The notes under the pieces: model-generated
What the model was told of the DNA's origin: nothing
Seen by the model: only the letters and a program-made list of their open reading frames with translations
Databases searched by the model: none
Made by a program: the position numbers and the translations under genes
Source of the DNA: Aurantimonas marina
GTDB lineage: Bacteria > Pseudomonadota > Alphaproteobacteria > Rhizobiales > Rhizobiaceae
Reading direction: 5' to 3'
DNA length: 64,000 nucleotides
NCBI RefSeq assembly: GCF_017183135.1
Contig: NZ_JADDXW010000004.1
Location: 62,001-126,000 of the forward strand
Shown: positions 1 to 11,296 of the stretch, piece by piece
How the letters are laid out: each line of letters starts with the position of its first letter
Numbering within the stretch: the first letter of the stretch is position 1

Positions 1-2
1 CC

Positions 3-289
3 GTATCGGATGCTCGCGCGGACGAAAGCGGCCATGGGGAGCTGTGTTTCGAACTCGCCAACACCTCGCTCCATGTCCTTTCCAACGCGTCATTGGTCGA
101 AAACTACGGCGTCGAGCAGGACGCGCCTGGCGGGCTCTCAGTTCGCGGCATTGTGCTGAACGTCGCGGACATGGCCGCGCCCCGTGCCTGTCTTGCCGCC
201 GGCGGCTATTCGGCCAAGATGACCGGCGGACGCCTCGTCGTGCCGTTCGGCGCAAATGGCAGCTTCATCGCATTCGAGGAATCGCCCGC

Positions 290-293
<4 letters not shown>
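3..293 (+). CDS. VOC (glyoxalase-like) family protein, C-terminal part
   Basis: This is the 3' end of a gene that begins before the window; the frame is open from the first complete codon. The visible 96 residues fit the last beta-alpha-beta-beta unit of a glyoxalase/bleomycin-resistance (vicinal oxygen chelate) fold, ending FGANGSFIAFEESPA. The stop overlaps the kdsA start as ATGA, so the two are probably co-transcribed and translationally coupled. A VOC gene next to kdsA and eno is a familiar arrangement in rhizobial genomes. The substrate cannot be deduced, and the metal ligands of the N-terminal half lie outside the window. Confidence 0.6.
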
Positions 294-2487
<2,194 letters not shown>

Positions 2488-2518
2488 GCCGCCTGCTGCC
2501 TCGACATCAGTCGGCTTG

Positions 2519-2550
2519 GCACCGGCGGATAGCATCCGCCGGTGCGTCTT
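2519..2550. terminator. Hairpin terminator between eno and the FNT gene
   Basis: A perfect 12-bp inverted repeat (2519-2530 with 2534-2545) has a three-base loop, followed on the plus strand by a modest T-rich stretch (GTCTTTCATT). It sits between two convergent genes and probably ends both transcripts. Confidence 0.75.
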
Positions 2551-2553
2551 TCA

Positions 2554-3453
2554 TTATTTCTTCTCGTCCAGCTCGTCGGCGACCTGGCCGTAGCTGATCA
2601 GGGCGAAGAGCGTCGCGCCGCCCAGCACATTGCCGATGAGGGCCGGGACGTAGAAGCCGGTCACCGCATCGACAAACGACAGCTGACCGGAAAAGACCAG
2701 GGCCATCGCCTCGACCGACCCGGCCACCACATGGGACAGGTGGAACAGGGCGATGAGATAGGTCAGGAGCGCGATCACCAGGAAGCTGGATTTATCGGCC
2801 GAAGGCAGTAGCCAGACCACCGTCGCCATCAGCCAGCCCGCAGCAACGCCACGCAGCAGTGTATGACCGAAGTCCGGTTCTATGATGGCTTCCTGCGAAA
2901 TTTCGATCGCGGCCTTGGTGATGTCCGGCAGATTGAGGACGTCAAAGGCGATCGCCGCGCCAAAGACGGTCGTTCCCACCATGTTGGCGGCGAAGACGAT
3001 CATCCAGAGGCGGGCGATCGCGAGATGGCCGCGCCAGCTCGGCCGCGCCAGGACCGGCAGCGTCGCCGTCAGCGTGATCTCGGTGAATAGTTGCTGACGC
3101 CCGAGAATGACGATCAGGAAGCCGACCGCGTAGCCCCAGGAATCCACTAGGGGACGCCAATCGGTATCCGGAAGGTTGGCGCGGATCGCCGCTTGAGCGA
3201 AGACCGAAAAGCCGATCGACAGGCCGGCCGCCAAACCCGACCACCAAAGGCTGCTTGTCGGGCGCGACAGTTCGTCTTCGCCTTCCTGGCGAACCAGCTC
3301 GTAGACGGCGACCGGCCGCAATTTCAGCCGATCCTCGATTTGATGCCGCTCGCTATGGCTCAGCGGCGAGCCCTCTTTTTCCAACCGCTCCTCGGTCGCG
3401 TCGTTCGAATGCCGGTGCTTGCCTTCGGTGCCTTCGTGATCCGCTCGGTCCAT
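2554..3453 (-). CDS. Formate/nitrite transporter (FNT) family membrane protein
   Basis: The 299-residue protein has about 75 charged, soluble N-terminal residues followed by six hydrophobic segments typical of the pentameric FNT channels. Family-like stretches include SIGFSVFAQAAIR, ILGRQQLFTEIT in the second half of the first repeat, LFHLSHVVAGSVEA and VTGFYVPALIGNVLGGATLFAL. It resembles the YfdC-like branch with a long N-terminal tail rather than FocA or NirC, so the substrate is uncertain. No formate or nitrite enzyme genes are nearby. It is a single gene, convergent with eno. Confidence 0.85.
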   Translation of the reverse strand: MDRADHEGTEGKHRHSNDATEERLEKEGSPLSHSERHQIEDRLKLRPVAVYELVRQEGEDELSRPTSSLWWSGLAAGLSIGFSVFAQAAIRANLPDTDWRPLVDSWGYAVGFLIVILGRQQLFTEITLTATLPVLARPSWRGHLAIARLWMIVFAANMVGTTVFGAAIAFDVLNLPDITKAAIEISQEAIIEPDFGHTLLRGVAAGWLMATVVWLLPSADKSSFLVIALLTYLIALFHLSHVVAGSVEAMALVFSGQLSFVDAVTGFYVPALIGNVLGGATLFALISYGQVADELDEKK

Positions 3454-3605
3454 TGCCCAACCGCCTGTTGCTCGGATTGTGGAACCTAGGGCACCGGCGC
3501 TACGGCGGAAATACCGGCCACGATCTATGCCTGGAAAAGCCTCTGTCCGGTCTTGGTTTACGCTCTCTTAAGCGTGGGCTGCGATGGTGCGGGCGAGGAG
3601 CTAAG

Positions 3606-3914
3606 ATGCGCACTATTCAAAAGCGGCAGAGCCATATTGGCCGGTTGATCGTGCCGGCAATCACCGTCAGCTTTTTGGCCTATTTCGCGATCCACGCCCA
3701 AAGTGGACGCTATAGCCTCGAGGCGAAGGCCGCATTGAGCCGGGAACTGGCCGAGCGCGGCGCCAGGCTCGACGAGGTGAAGCGACTTCGCGAGAGGCTC
3801 GAGCAGCGGGTGCAACTCCTGCATGACGGAACGCTGGAGCGCGACATGATCGACGAGCGTGCGCGTCGGGCGCTCAATGTGACGACCGACGACGAGATCG
3901 TCATCCTTCGCTGA
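3606..3914 (+). CDS. ftsB: Septum formation initiator FtsB/DivIC family
   Basis: This 102-residue bitopic membrane protein is a likely partner in the divisome FtsB-FtsL-FtsQ subcomplex. A short basic N-terminus precedes one transmembrane helix (about residues 13-32). A coiled coil follows (LSRELAERGARLDEVKRLRERLEQRVQLL), then the conserved segment ERDMIDERARRALNV. The start at 3606 has a good Shine-Dalgarno (GAGGAG) and places the membrane helix where the family has it. The gene precedes pdhA, as in many rhizobia, but the 257-base gap holds a separate promoter. Confidence 0.9.
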   Translation: MRTIQKRQSHIGRLIVPAITVSFLAYFAIHAQSGRYSLEAKAALSRELAERGARLDEVKRLRERLEQRVQLLHDGTLERDMIDERARRALNVTTDDEIVILR

Positions 3915-4092
3915 CGCCCGCGAATGCGTTAGCCAAAGGACCACCATTGGTGCACTGCAAGGGCTCCCCAGCGCCGCTTTCGGCATCGGTGGCATATACA
4001 CACCCAAGACCGAACAGCAGATTAACGGATTTATCGTTAATTTGCCGCATAGCAGCAATTAAACAAAAAATCAGTTAAACAGGCCCGTCTCG

Positions 4093-4121
4093 CTTGATGA
4101 CGGCTGCGCGCCGTCTATACT
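4093..4121 (+). promoter_or_regulatory. Predicted sigma-70-type promoter of the pdh operon
   Basis: A -35 box CTTGAT (4093-4098) and a -10 box TATACT (4116-4121) are separated by exactly 17 bases, close to the alphaproteobacterial housekeeping consensus. They lie 50 bases upstream of the pdhA start. The region just upstream (about 3990-4085) is unusually AT-rich, as expected for an UP-element or regulator-binding zone. Confidence 0.65.
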
Positions 4122-4171
4122 AACCTAAGGATTTGAGGCCGCGCGTCGGCAGGTCAAGACCGGGAGGCACC

Positions 4172-5290
4172 ATGGCGGCCAGGCAGAAGAAATACCCCGC
4201 GGCGAAGGATGCAGGCGGAGCGAGCGCCCAACAAAAGGGCAAGCCGGCGGATTCCTCCGCAGAAATCGTCAAGACGCTCGAACATTTCGATCCGCCCAAG
4301 CCGGCATCCTTTTCCAAGGATAGCGAGTTGCAAGCCTATCGCGACATGCTGCTCATTCGTCGCTTCGAGGAAAAGGCCGGGCAGCTCTACGGCATGGGCT
4401 TCATCGGCGGTTTCTGCCATCTTTATATCGGCCAGGAGGCCGTGGTCGTCGGCATGCAGATGGCCTTGAAGGAGGGCGATCAGGTCGTCACCGGCTATCG
4501 CGATCATGGCCATATGCTCGCGACCGGGATGGAAGCGCGCGGCGTGATGGCCGAGTTGACCGGACGCCGCAGTGGCTATTCCAAGGGCAAGGGCGGCTCG
4601 ATGCACATGTTCTCGAAGGAGAAGAAATTCTTCGGTGGACACGGCATCGTGGGGGCGCAGGTATCGATCGGCACCGGGCTCGCCTTCGCCAACCGCTACA
4701 ATGGCACCGACGCGGTCGCAGTGACCTATTTCGGCGACGGCGCCGCCAACCAGGGCCAAGTGTATGAGAGCTTCAACATGGCCTCGCTGTGGAAGCTGCC
4801 GGTGATCTACGTCATCGAGAACAATCGTTACGCGATGGGAACTTCGGTCAATCGCGCCTCGGCCGAGACGGATTTTTCCCATCGCGGCCTTTCGTTCAAG
4901 ATTCCGGGCATTCAGGTCGATGGCATGGACGTGCGGGCGGTGAAGGCGGCGGGCGATCTTGCCGCCGAACATTGCCGCAAGGGCGACGGGCCGATCATCC
5001 TGGAGATGATGACCTACCGTTATCGCGGCCACTCCATGTCCGATCCGGCGAAATATCGCAGCCGCGATGAGGTGCAGAAGATGCGGTCGGAGTCCGATCC
5101 CATCGAGCAGGTCAAGCGCCGGCTCATGGAAGACCACGCCATGTCCGAGGACGACGTGAAGGCCATCGACAAGGAAGTCCGCGAGATCGTCGCCGACGCT
5201 GCGGACTTTGGCCAGAACGATCCGGAGCCGGATGTCTCCGAGCTATGGACCGACATTTACGCGGACGAGATTCCGCAGGCGGCCGAGTAA
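4172..5290 (+). CDS. pdhA: Pyruvate dehydrogenase E1 component, alpha subunit
   Basis: With PdhB it forms the thiamine-diphosphate-dependent E1 that decarboxylates pyruvate and acetylates the lipoyl groups. The 372 residues include the TPP-binding motif beginning GDGAANQGQVYESFNMAS and ending in ENNRYAMGTS, and the E1-alpha loop HGLSFKI/YRYRGHSMSDPAKYRSRDE that contains the conserved serine region. An alanine- and lysine-rich N-terminal extension of about 45 residues precedes the catalytic domain. The ATG at 4172 is preferred because of GGGAGG seven bases upstream; the frame is open further 5'. pdhB follows 12 bases after the stop. Confidence 0.96.
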   Translation: MAARQKKYPAAKDAGGASAQQKGKPADSSAEIVKTLEHFDPPKPASFSKDSELQAYRDMLLIRRFEEKAGQLYGMGFIGGFCHLYIGQEAVVVGMQMALKEGDQVVTGYRDHGHMLATGMEARGVMAELTGRRSGYSKGKGGSMHMFSKEKKFFGGHGIVGAQVSIGTGLAFANRYNGTDAVAVTYFGDGAANQGQVYESFNMASLWKLPVIYVIENNRYAMGTSVNRASAETDFSHRGLSFKIPGIQVDGMDVRAVKAAGDLAAEHCRKGDGPIILEMMTYRYRGHSMSDPAKYRSRDEVQKMRSESDPIEQVKRRLMEDHAMSEDDVKAIDKEVREIVADAADFGQNDPEPDVSELWTDIYADEIPQAAE

Positions 5291-5302
5291 GGGGACCCGA
5301 CG

Positions 5303-6730
5303 ATGCCGACTGAAATTTTGATGCCCGCCCTGTCCCCGACCATGGAAGAGGGCAATCTGGCTAAATGGATCAAGCAGGAGGGAGACGACGTCGCGCCAGG
5401 CGATGTGATCGCCGAGATCGAAACCGACAAGGCGACGATGGAGGTGGAGGCCGTCGATGAAGGCAAGCTTGGCAAGATCCTGATCGAAGCCGGCACCGAG
5501 GGTGTGAAGGTCAATACGCCGATCGCGCTGTTGCTGGTCGACGGCGAGGACGCGAGCGCGCTCGGCGGCGCATCGTCCGGCGGCGGCCCCGTGCAAGAGC
5601 GCGACGAGGTGGCGGCCGAGTCCGGAGCGAGCGAACCCACGGGCGACGGCGTCGAGAATCGACGCGTACCGGCCGAGGGCAAGGTCCATCCCGAGCCGGA
5701 GGACGATACCGGCGGGTTCGGCCAGGAGATTCCCGAAGGCACCGAAATGGTGGCGACGACGGTGCGCGAAGCGCTGCGTGACGCGATGGCCGAGGAGCTC
5801 CGCCGCGACGAGACCGTCTTCGTCATGGGCGAGGAGGTCGCCGAGTATCAGGGCGCTTACAAGATCACCCAGGGGTTGCTCGACGAATTTGGCGCGCGGC
5901 GCGTCGTCGATACGCCGATCACCGAGCACGGTTTCGCCGGTCTTGGAGTTGGCGCCGCCTTCGCGGGGTTGCGGCCGATCGTCGAGTTCATGACTTTCAA
6001 CTTCGCTATGCAGGCGATCGACCAGATCATCAATTCGGCCGCCAAGACGCTTTACATGGCCGGCGGTCAGATGGGCTGCCCGATTGTCTTCCGTGGGCCG
6101 AATGGCGCGGCTGCGCGCGTTGCCGCCCAGCACAGCCAGGACTACGCCGCCTGGTATAGTCATATACCTGGCCTCAAGGTGGTGCAGCCCTACACCGCTG
6201 CCGACGCCAAGGGACTTCTGAAATCCGCGATCCGCGATCCCAATCCGGTGATTTTCCTCGAGAACGAAATCCTCTACGGCCAGTCCTTCGACATTCCGAA
6301 GATCGACGACTGGACCGTGCCGATCGGCAAGGCCCGCGTCCACAGGAAGGGCGCCGACGTCACCATCGTGTCTTTCGGCATCGGCATGACCTATGCGGTG
6401 AAGGCGGCCGAGGAACTCGCCAAGGACGGGATCGACGCCGAGATCATCGATCTTCGCACCATCCGGCCGATGGACATCGACGCGGTCGTTCGCTCGGTGA
6501 AGAAGACCAATCGCTGCGTCACGGTGGAAGAGGGCTGGCCGCAAGGTTCAGTCGGCTCCCACATTGCATCCGAGCTGATGGTCCGTGCCTTCGATCACCT
6601 CGACGCACCGGTGCTGAAGATCTGCGGCAAGGACGTTCCGATGCCCTATGCGGCCAATCTGGAAAAGCTGGCGCTGCCGTCGGTCAAAGAGGTGATCGAC
6701 GCGGTCAAGTCCGTCACTTATCGGGATTGA
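5303..6730 (+). CDS. pdhB: Pyruvate dehydrogenase E1 component, beta subunit with lipoyl domain
   Basis: The 475 residues comprise an N-terminal lipoyl domain (about 1-80, lipoyl lysine 43 in [11 protein letters not shown]), an acidic linker rich in Ala, Glu and Gly (about 85-145), and the transketolase-like E1-beta domain. The catalytic part shows [33 protein letters not shown] and a C-terminal transketolase domain ending near [13 protein letters not shown] lipoyl domain on E1-beta is a known feature of rhizobial and some other alphaproteobacterial complexes. Its first 80 residues are clearly paralogous to those of PdhC. The next gene starts four bases after the stop. Confidence 0.96.
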   Translation: MPTEILMPALSPTMEEGNLAKWIKQEGDDVAPGDVIAEIETDKATMEVEAVDEGKLGKILIEAGTEGVKVNTPIALLLVDGEDASALGGASSGGGPVQERDEVAAESGASEPTGDGVENRRVPAEGKVHPEPEDDTGGFGQEIPEGTEMVATTVREALRDAMAEELRRDETVFVMGEEVAEYQGAYKITQGLLDEFGARRVVDTPITEHGFAGLGVGAAFAGLRPIVEFMTFNFAMQAIDQIINSAAKTLYMAGGQMGCPIVFRGPNGAAARVAAQHSQDYAAWYSHIPGLKVVQPYTAADAKGLLKSAIRDPNPVIFLENEILYGQSFDIPKIDDWTVPIGKARVHRKGADVTIVSFGIGMTYAVKAAEELAKDGIDAEIIDLRTIRPMDIDAVVRSVKKTNRCVTVEEGWPQGSVGSHIASELMVRAFDHLDAPVLKICGKDVPMPYAANLEKLALPSVKEVIDAVKSVTYRD

Positions 6731-6734
6731 CGCG

Positions 6735-7217
6735 ATGCATGCCGAGACCGCGAACATCGGATCGAAGGAGGCTGGCGACAGCCTCTTGATCGTCCAGGAT
6801 GTCGACGTCTCGCCGGCCTCGGTGTGGGAGTGCCTGACCAAGCCCGAATGTTTCAAGAGCTGGTGGCGCGAGGAGTTGGAATTCGAGCCAAAGCACGGCG
6901 GTCGCTTCCTGGAACCCTGGAAAGATCCGTCGGGACGGCAACGAACTACGCGCGCGAAGGTCACGGCCTATCATCCCCCACGCGGCTTCGTCATGGTCTG
7001 GGCCGACGAAGACTGGGAGTTCGACACGGTGGTGTCGGTAACGCTCGAACAGCGGGGCAGCGGCACCCGCGTCACGATCGAACATCAGGGCTGGCACGCG
7101 GCGCCGGAAGCCGAGCGCGCCACGCTGCTGCTCGACCATCGCAGCGGCTGGTCGGCGCATGTCGCCGCGCTGGCAGCCCACGCACAAGAACACGACGCCC
7201 GGCGTAAGGGCCATTGA
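6735..7217 (+). CDS. SRPBCC/AHSA1-type ligand-binding domain protein inside the pdh operon
   Basis: This 160-residue protein has the START-like SRPBCC fold signature of the AHSA1 group: [17 protein letters not shown] near the N-terminus, [16 protein letters not shown], a central [17 protein letters not shown] and [11 protein letters not shown] before the last helix. Such proteins bind hydrophobic ligands or co-chaperone Hsp90; the specific role here is unknown. It lies four bases after pdhB and 13 bases before the pdhC start, so it should be translated from the pdh message. A ligand-binding or assembly role for the complex is speculation. Confidence 0.85.
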   Translation: MHAETANIGSKEAGDSLLIVQDVDVSPASVWECLTKPECFKSWWREELEFEPKHGGRFLEPWKDPSGRQRTTRAKVTAYHPPRGFVMVWADEDWEFDTVVSVTLEQRGSGTRVTIEHQGWHAAPEAERATLLLDHRSGWSAHVAALAAHAQEHDARRKGH

Positions 7218-7230
7218 GGAGACGTTCCGG

Positions 7231-8637
7231 ATGCCGATCAACGTGACGATGCCCGCGCTCTCACCGACCATGGAAGAGGGCAACCTCGCCAAATGGCTGG
7301 TCAAGGAGGGCGACCAGGTGTCCTCCGGCGACATCATCGCCGAGATCGAGACCGACAAGGCGACGATGGAGGTCGAGGCCGTCGACGAGGGCACTGTCGC
7401 CAAGATCGTCGTCGCGGCCGGTACCGAGGGCGTCAAGGTCAACGAGATCATCGCCATCCTGGCCGCTGACGGCGAGAGCGCCGAGGACGCGGCAGCTGGC
7501 GGTGGCGCCTCGAGTGGGGCTACGGCGCCTCAGGGCGATGGACAGGCCGGCGCGATCAAAGCCGATCCGCAAGCCGACGCCGCGGCGACGGGTTCTGAGG
7601 CCGATGCGAAGGACGCCGCGATGCGCGCCGACAGTCGCGCTTCGGGCGGAGCGGAACCAGCGGCGTCCGATGGCGCCAAGGGCGAGCGCGTCTTTGCCTC
7701 GCCGCTGGCGCGGCGTTTGGCCAAGGACGCGGGCATCGATATTGGCACCGTCGAAGGCTCCGGCCCCCATGGCCGGGTTGTGAAGACTGATGTGGAAGCC
7801 GCGGCGAAGGGCGGTGCCAGGAAGGCGGCTCCGGCGGAAACGGGCGTGGCGGCCGCGCAACCGACGGCGGCACCGATGGCCAAGGCGGCTAGCGACGAGT
7901 CCATCCTCAAGCTCTTCGAGGAAGGCTCCTACGAAAAGGTGCCGCACGACGGTATGCGCAAGACCATCGCCAAGCGCCTCGTCGAGGCGAAGACGACGAT
8001 CCCGCATTTCTATCTGACGATCGACTGCGAACTCGATGCGCTGCTGGCGCTGCGCAAACAGCTCAATGATGCTGCGCCGATGATCAAGGGCGAGGCCGGC
8101 GACCGCCCTGCCTATAAGCTGTCGGTCAACGACATGATCATCAAGGCGATGGCGTTGGCGCTGAAGGCGGTGCCGACAGCCAACGTTTCGTGGACCGACG
8201 CCGCCATGCTGCAGCACCAGCACGCCGATGTCGGCGTCGCGGTGTCGATCGAAGGCGGTCTGATCACCCCGATCATCAGGCGGGCGGAGGAGAAGACCCT
8301 TTCGGCGATTTCCAACGAGATGAAGGACATGGCCAAGCGCGCCCGCACGCGCAAACTGAAGCCGGAAGAGTATCAGGGCGGCACCACGGCAGTGTCCAAT
8401 CTCGGCATGTTCGGCATCAAGGACTTTGCGGCGGTCATCAACCCGCCGCATGCGACGATCCTGGCCGTGGGAGCCGGTGAGCAACGGGCGGTGGTCAAGA
8501 ACGGCGCGGTCACGGTCGCGACGATCATGAGCGCGACGCTCTCCACTGACCATCGCGCAGTCGACGGTGCGCTCGGCGCACAGCTCATGGCGGCGTTCAA
8601 GCAGCTGATCGAAAACCCGATGTCGATGCTGGTGTGA
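7231..8637 (+). CDS. pdhC: Dihydrolipoamide acetyltransferase (E2) of pyruvate dehydrogenase
   Basis: E2 forms the core of the complex and moves the acetyl group from lipoamide to CoA. The 468 residues contain one lipoyl domain (1-80, Lys43), a long Ala/Asp-rich linker (about 85-145), a peripheral subunit-binding domain (about 150-185: [12 protein letters not shown]...[13 protein letters not shown]), a second linker, and the catalytic domain. The active-site motif [14 protein letters not shown] is near the C-terminus. The ATG at 7231 is chosen because it gives the same N-terminus as the PdhB lipoyl domain (M-P[20 protein letters not shown]) and has GAGGAG upstream. Confidence 0.96.
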   Translation: MPINVTMPALSPTMEEGNLAKWLVKEGDQVSSGDIIAEIETDKATMEVEAVDEGTVAKIVVAAGTEGVKVNEIIAILAADGESAEDAAAGGGASSGATAPQGDGQAGAIKADPQADAAATGSEADAKDAAMRADSRASGGAEPAASDGAKGERVFASPLARRLAKDAGIDIGTVEGSGPHGRVVKTDVEAAAKGGARKAAPAETGVAAAQPTAAPMAKAASDESILKLFEEGSYEKVPHDGMRKTIAKRLVEAKTTIPHFYLTIDCELDALLALRKQLNDAAPMIKGEAGDRPAYKLSVNDMIIKAMALALKAVPTANVSWTDAAMLQHQHADVGVAVSIEGGLITPIIRRAEEKTLSAISNEMKDMAKRARTRKLKPEEYQGGTTAVSNLGMFGIKDFAAVINPPHATILAVGAGEQRAVVKNGAVTVATIMSATLSTDHRAVDGALGAQLMAAFKQLIENPMSMLV

Positions 8638-8701
8638 CGATGCGCAGCCACTTCTTGAAGCAATCGTCCCGAGGAACGACATCCAAGTTTCGAGGCCGCC
8701 G

Positions 8702-9397
8702 ATGAAAACCGTCCTGTGCTATGGCGACTCGCTGACCTGGGGCTACGATTCCGCGACCGGTCTGCGTCACGGCTTCGACGACCGCTGGCCGAATGTGCTC
8801 GCCAAGGCACTCGGTGATGATTTCGTGGTTATCACCGACGCGCTGAACGGCCGCACGACGGCCTTTGATGACCATACAGTCGCGGTTGAACGCAACGGAG
8901 TAAAGACCTTGCCGACGGCACTCGGCGCGCATCAGCCGCTCGATCTCGTCGTTGTGCTTTTAGGAACCAACGATCTGAAGCGTCACACCGGCGGCGGGCG
9001 GGTGTTCGAGTCGCGGCAGGGGCTGGAACGGATCGTCGAGATCATCCAGACCTTTTCCTATCAGCGCGGCTATGAAGCGCCGGAGATCCTGCTTGTCGCG
9101 CCACCGACCTTTTCGGAAACCATGGAGCCGGATTTCGCGCTTCTGTTCGGCGATGGTGTCGAGGAATCGCAGCATTTCCGCTCCGCCGTCACCAAGGTCG
9201 GCGAGGAGTATGGCTGCGCGGTCTTCGATGCGGCGGAAGTCTGCGAAACCGTGACACTCGATGGCGTCCATCTGGACGCGACACACACGCGCGCTCTGGG
9301 CGAGGCGCTGGTCGAGCCAGTGAAAGCGATCTTGCGCGGAGCTGTCGACGGCTCGGCTGACCAATCTCATCCGAGCGAGGAGACGAAGCATGGCTGA
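8702..9397 (+). CDS. SGNH/GDSL-family hydrolase (arylesterase-like)
   Basis: The 231 residues carry the four SGNH blocks: GDSLTWG near the N-terminus (nucleophile serine), a downstream glycine region, LLGTNDLK (asparagine block III) and the C-terminal D-x-x-H pair in DGVHLDATHTRALGEAL. No signal peptide is evident, so it is probably a cytosolic esterase or acyl hydrolase. It sits between pdhC and lpdA and overlaps the lpdA start by eight bases, which implies translational coupling. Homologues occur at this place in other rhizobial pdh operons, but a function in the complex has not been assigned to my knowledge. Confidence 0.85.
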   Translation: MKTVLCYGDSLTWGYDSATGLRHGFDDRWPNVLAKALGDDFVVITDALNGRTTAFDDHTVAVERNGVKTLPTALGAHQPLDLVVVLLGTNDLKRHTGGGRVFESRQGLERIVEIIQTFSYQRGYEAPEILLVAPPTFSETMEPDFALLFGDGVEESQHFRSAVTKVGEEYGCAVFDAAEVCETVTLDGVHLDATHTRALGEALVEPVKAILRGAVDGSADQSHPSEETKHG

Positions 9398-10844
9398 TAC
9401 CTACGACATTCTCATCATCGGCGGCGGACCAGGCGGCTACGTCGCGGCGATTCGGGCGGCGCAGCTTGGTTTCAAGACCGCCATCGTGGAACGCGAGCAC
9501 CTCGGCGGCATTTGTCTCAACTGGGGCTGCATCCCGACCAAGGCGCTCCTGCGCTCGGCGGAGATCTTCCACTATGCCGAGAATGCCAAGGACTACGGGT
9601 TGACGATCGACAAGCCCGGCTTCGACATCGCCGCGGTGGTCAAGCGCTCGCGCGGCGTTTCGGCGCAGCTGAATGGCGGCGTCGGCTATCTGATGAAGAA
9701 GAACAAGATCGACGTCATCTGGGGCGAAGCGAAGATCGCCAAAGCCGGTAAGGGCGTTCCCGCCGAGGTGTCGGTCGGCAAGATGAAGAAGCCGGCGGTG
9801 GAACCCCAAAATCCGGTGCCCAAGGTTGTGCTCGGGGAGGGGACCTACAAGGCCAGGCATGTGATCGTCGCCACTGGCGCGCGGCCGCGCGTTCTGCCGG
9901 GCATCGAGCCCGACGGCGATCGCATCTGGACCTATTTCGAGGCGATGAAGCCGGCGGCGATGCCCAAGTCTCTCATCGTCATGGGATCGGGTGCTATCGG
10001 CATCGAATTCGCCTCCTTCTACCGCACGATGGGTGCCGAGGTAACGGTCGTCGAACTGCTACCGCAGATCATGCCGGTCGAGGATGCCGAGATCGCGGGC
10101 GTCGCCCGCAAGCAGCTGGAGAAGCAGGGAATCAAGATCCTCACCGACGCCAAGGTGTCGAAGGTGACGAAATCCGGGCAGGGCGTCGAGGTGACAGTCG
10201 AAGCCAAGGGGGGCAAGACCGAGACGCTGAAGGCCGAGCGACTGATCTCTGCGGTCGGCGTTCAGGGCAATATCGAGGGCCTGGGGCTCGAGGAATCCGG
10301 CGTCGCGATCGAGCGCGGCATCGTCAAGATCGACGGTTTCGGCCGGACCAGTGTCGAAGGAATCTACGCAATCGGCGATGTCGCCGGCCCGCCGATGCTC
10401 GCTCACAAGGCAGAGCACGAAGGCACGATCTGCGTCGAAAAGATCAAGGGGATGGACGTCCATCCCATGAAGACGACGCAGATTCCCGGCTGCACTTATT
10501 GCCAGCCGCAGGTCGCATCGGTCGGCCTGACGGAGGCCAAGGCCAAGGAGGCCGGCCGCGAGGTCAAAATCGGCCGCTTCAACTTCAAGGGTAATGGCAA
10601 GGCGATCGCGCTGGGAGAGCCCGAGGGGCTGGTGAAAACCGTCTTCGATGCCAAGACCGGCGAATTGCTCGGTGCCCATATGGTCGGCGCGGAAGTGACC
10701 GAACTCATCCAGGGCTTCGTCATCGCCATGGGGCTGGAAACCACCGAGGAAGAACTGATGCACTCCGTCTTCCCGCATCCCACCCTTTCGGAAATGATGC
10801 ACGAAAGCGTACTCGACGCTTATGGCCGGGTTATCCACATGTAA
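9390..10844 (+). CDS. lpdA: Dihydrolipoyl dehydrogenase (E3)
   Basis: This flavoprotein reoxidises dihydrolipoamide with NAD. The 484 residues show the FAD-binding GGGPGGYVAAIRAAQLG, the redox-active disulfide in GGICLNWGCIPTKALL, the NAD-binding segment GSGAIGIEFASFYRTMGAEVT, the second FAD motif GIYAIGDVAGPPMLAHKAEHEG, and the C-terminal His-Glu pair in HSVFPHPTLSEMMHE. An insert of about 25 residues rich in Lys, Pro and Val follows VSVGKMKKPAVEPQNP and lengthens the FAD domain slightly compared with classical E3. As the last gene of the pdh operon it most likely serves this complex. Confidence 0.96.
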   Translation: MADTYDILIIGGGPGGYVAAIRAAQLGFKTAIVEREHLGGICLNWGCIPTKALLRSAEIFHYAENAKDYGLTIDKPGFDIAAVVKRSRGVSAQLNGGVGYLMKKNKIDVIWGEAKIAKAGKGVPAEVSVGKMKKPAVEPQNPVPKVVLGEGTYKARHVIVATGARPRVLPGIEPDGDRIWTYFEAMKPAAMPKSLIVMGSGAIGIEFASFYRTMGAEVTVVELLPQIMPVEDAEIAGVARKQLEKQGIKILTDAKVSKVTKSGQGVEVTVEAKGGKTETLKAERLISAVGVQGNIEGLGLEESGVAIERGIVKIDGFGRTSVEGIYAIGDVAGPPMLAHKAEHEGTICVEKIKGMDVHPMKTTQIPGCTYCQPQVASVGLTEAKAKEAGREVKIGRFNFKGNGKAIALGEPEGLVKTVFDAKTGELLGAHMVGAEVTELIQGFVIAMGLETTEEELMHSVFPHPTLSEMMHESVLDAYGRVIHM

Positions 10845-10993
10845 TACGGATCATCATGTTTTCCTTGGCAAACTTCCTATAACGTCGTTCCTGCGCGATA
10901 GTTTCAAATGAATTTTTTGTTTTTATTGGATCTTGCCGGAAGGATTCGCGGCCCAATTTCTAAGTTCAGTTGTCTCGTTGATAGGAGAGTGAC

Positions 10994-11254
10994 ATGGAAA
11001 TAAATGGTGTTGGCTGGATCGCCGCGATCATTATCGGCGGCTTGGCCGGCTGGCTTGCCGAGAAGTTCATGAAGAGCGACATGGGTCTCGTAATGAACAT
11101 TATCCTCGGAATTGTGGGCGCGATCGTCCTCAACGCCATTCTGGCGCTGTTCAATCTCGGGTTTACCGGATGGTTTGCCTACTTGGTTATTGGTTTCATT
11201 GGCGCCAGTTTGTTGATCGCGATTTTCCGCATGTTTCGCGGTCGTGGGACCTAG
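10994..11254 (+). CDS. GlsB/YeaQ/YmgE family stress-response membrane protein
   Basis: This 86-residue protein has three hydrophobic segments and the family pattern GWIAAIIIGGLAGWLAEKFMK, MGLVMNIILGIVGAIV and GFIGASLLIAIFRM. Members are inner-membrane proteins of the old 'transglycosylase-associated' family and are often induced by general stress, but their biochemical role is unknown. AGGAGAG lies seven bases upstream of the ATG. The 149-base upstream gap is AT-rich and has a run of T residues near 10914-10927. Confidence 0.88.
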   Translation: MEINGVGWIAAIIIGGLAGWLAEKFMKSDMGLVMNIILGIVGAIVLNAILALFNLGFTGWFAYLVIGFIGASLLIAIFRMFRGRGT

Positions 11255-11296
11255 GAACCGTTTGCACGCAGCGGCTGCTGGAACTAGATTGGGCCT

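Noticed and set aside
7480-7680. Apparent repeat or low-complexity DNA within pdhC.
   Set aside because: It is explained by the Ala/Gly/Asp-rich flexible linker between the lipoyl and subunit-binding domains.
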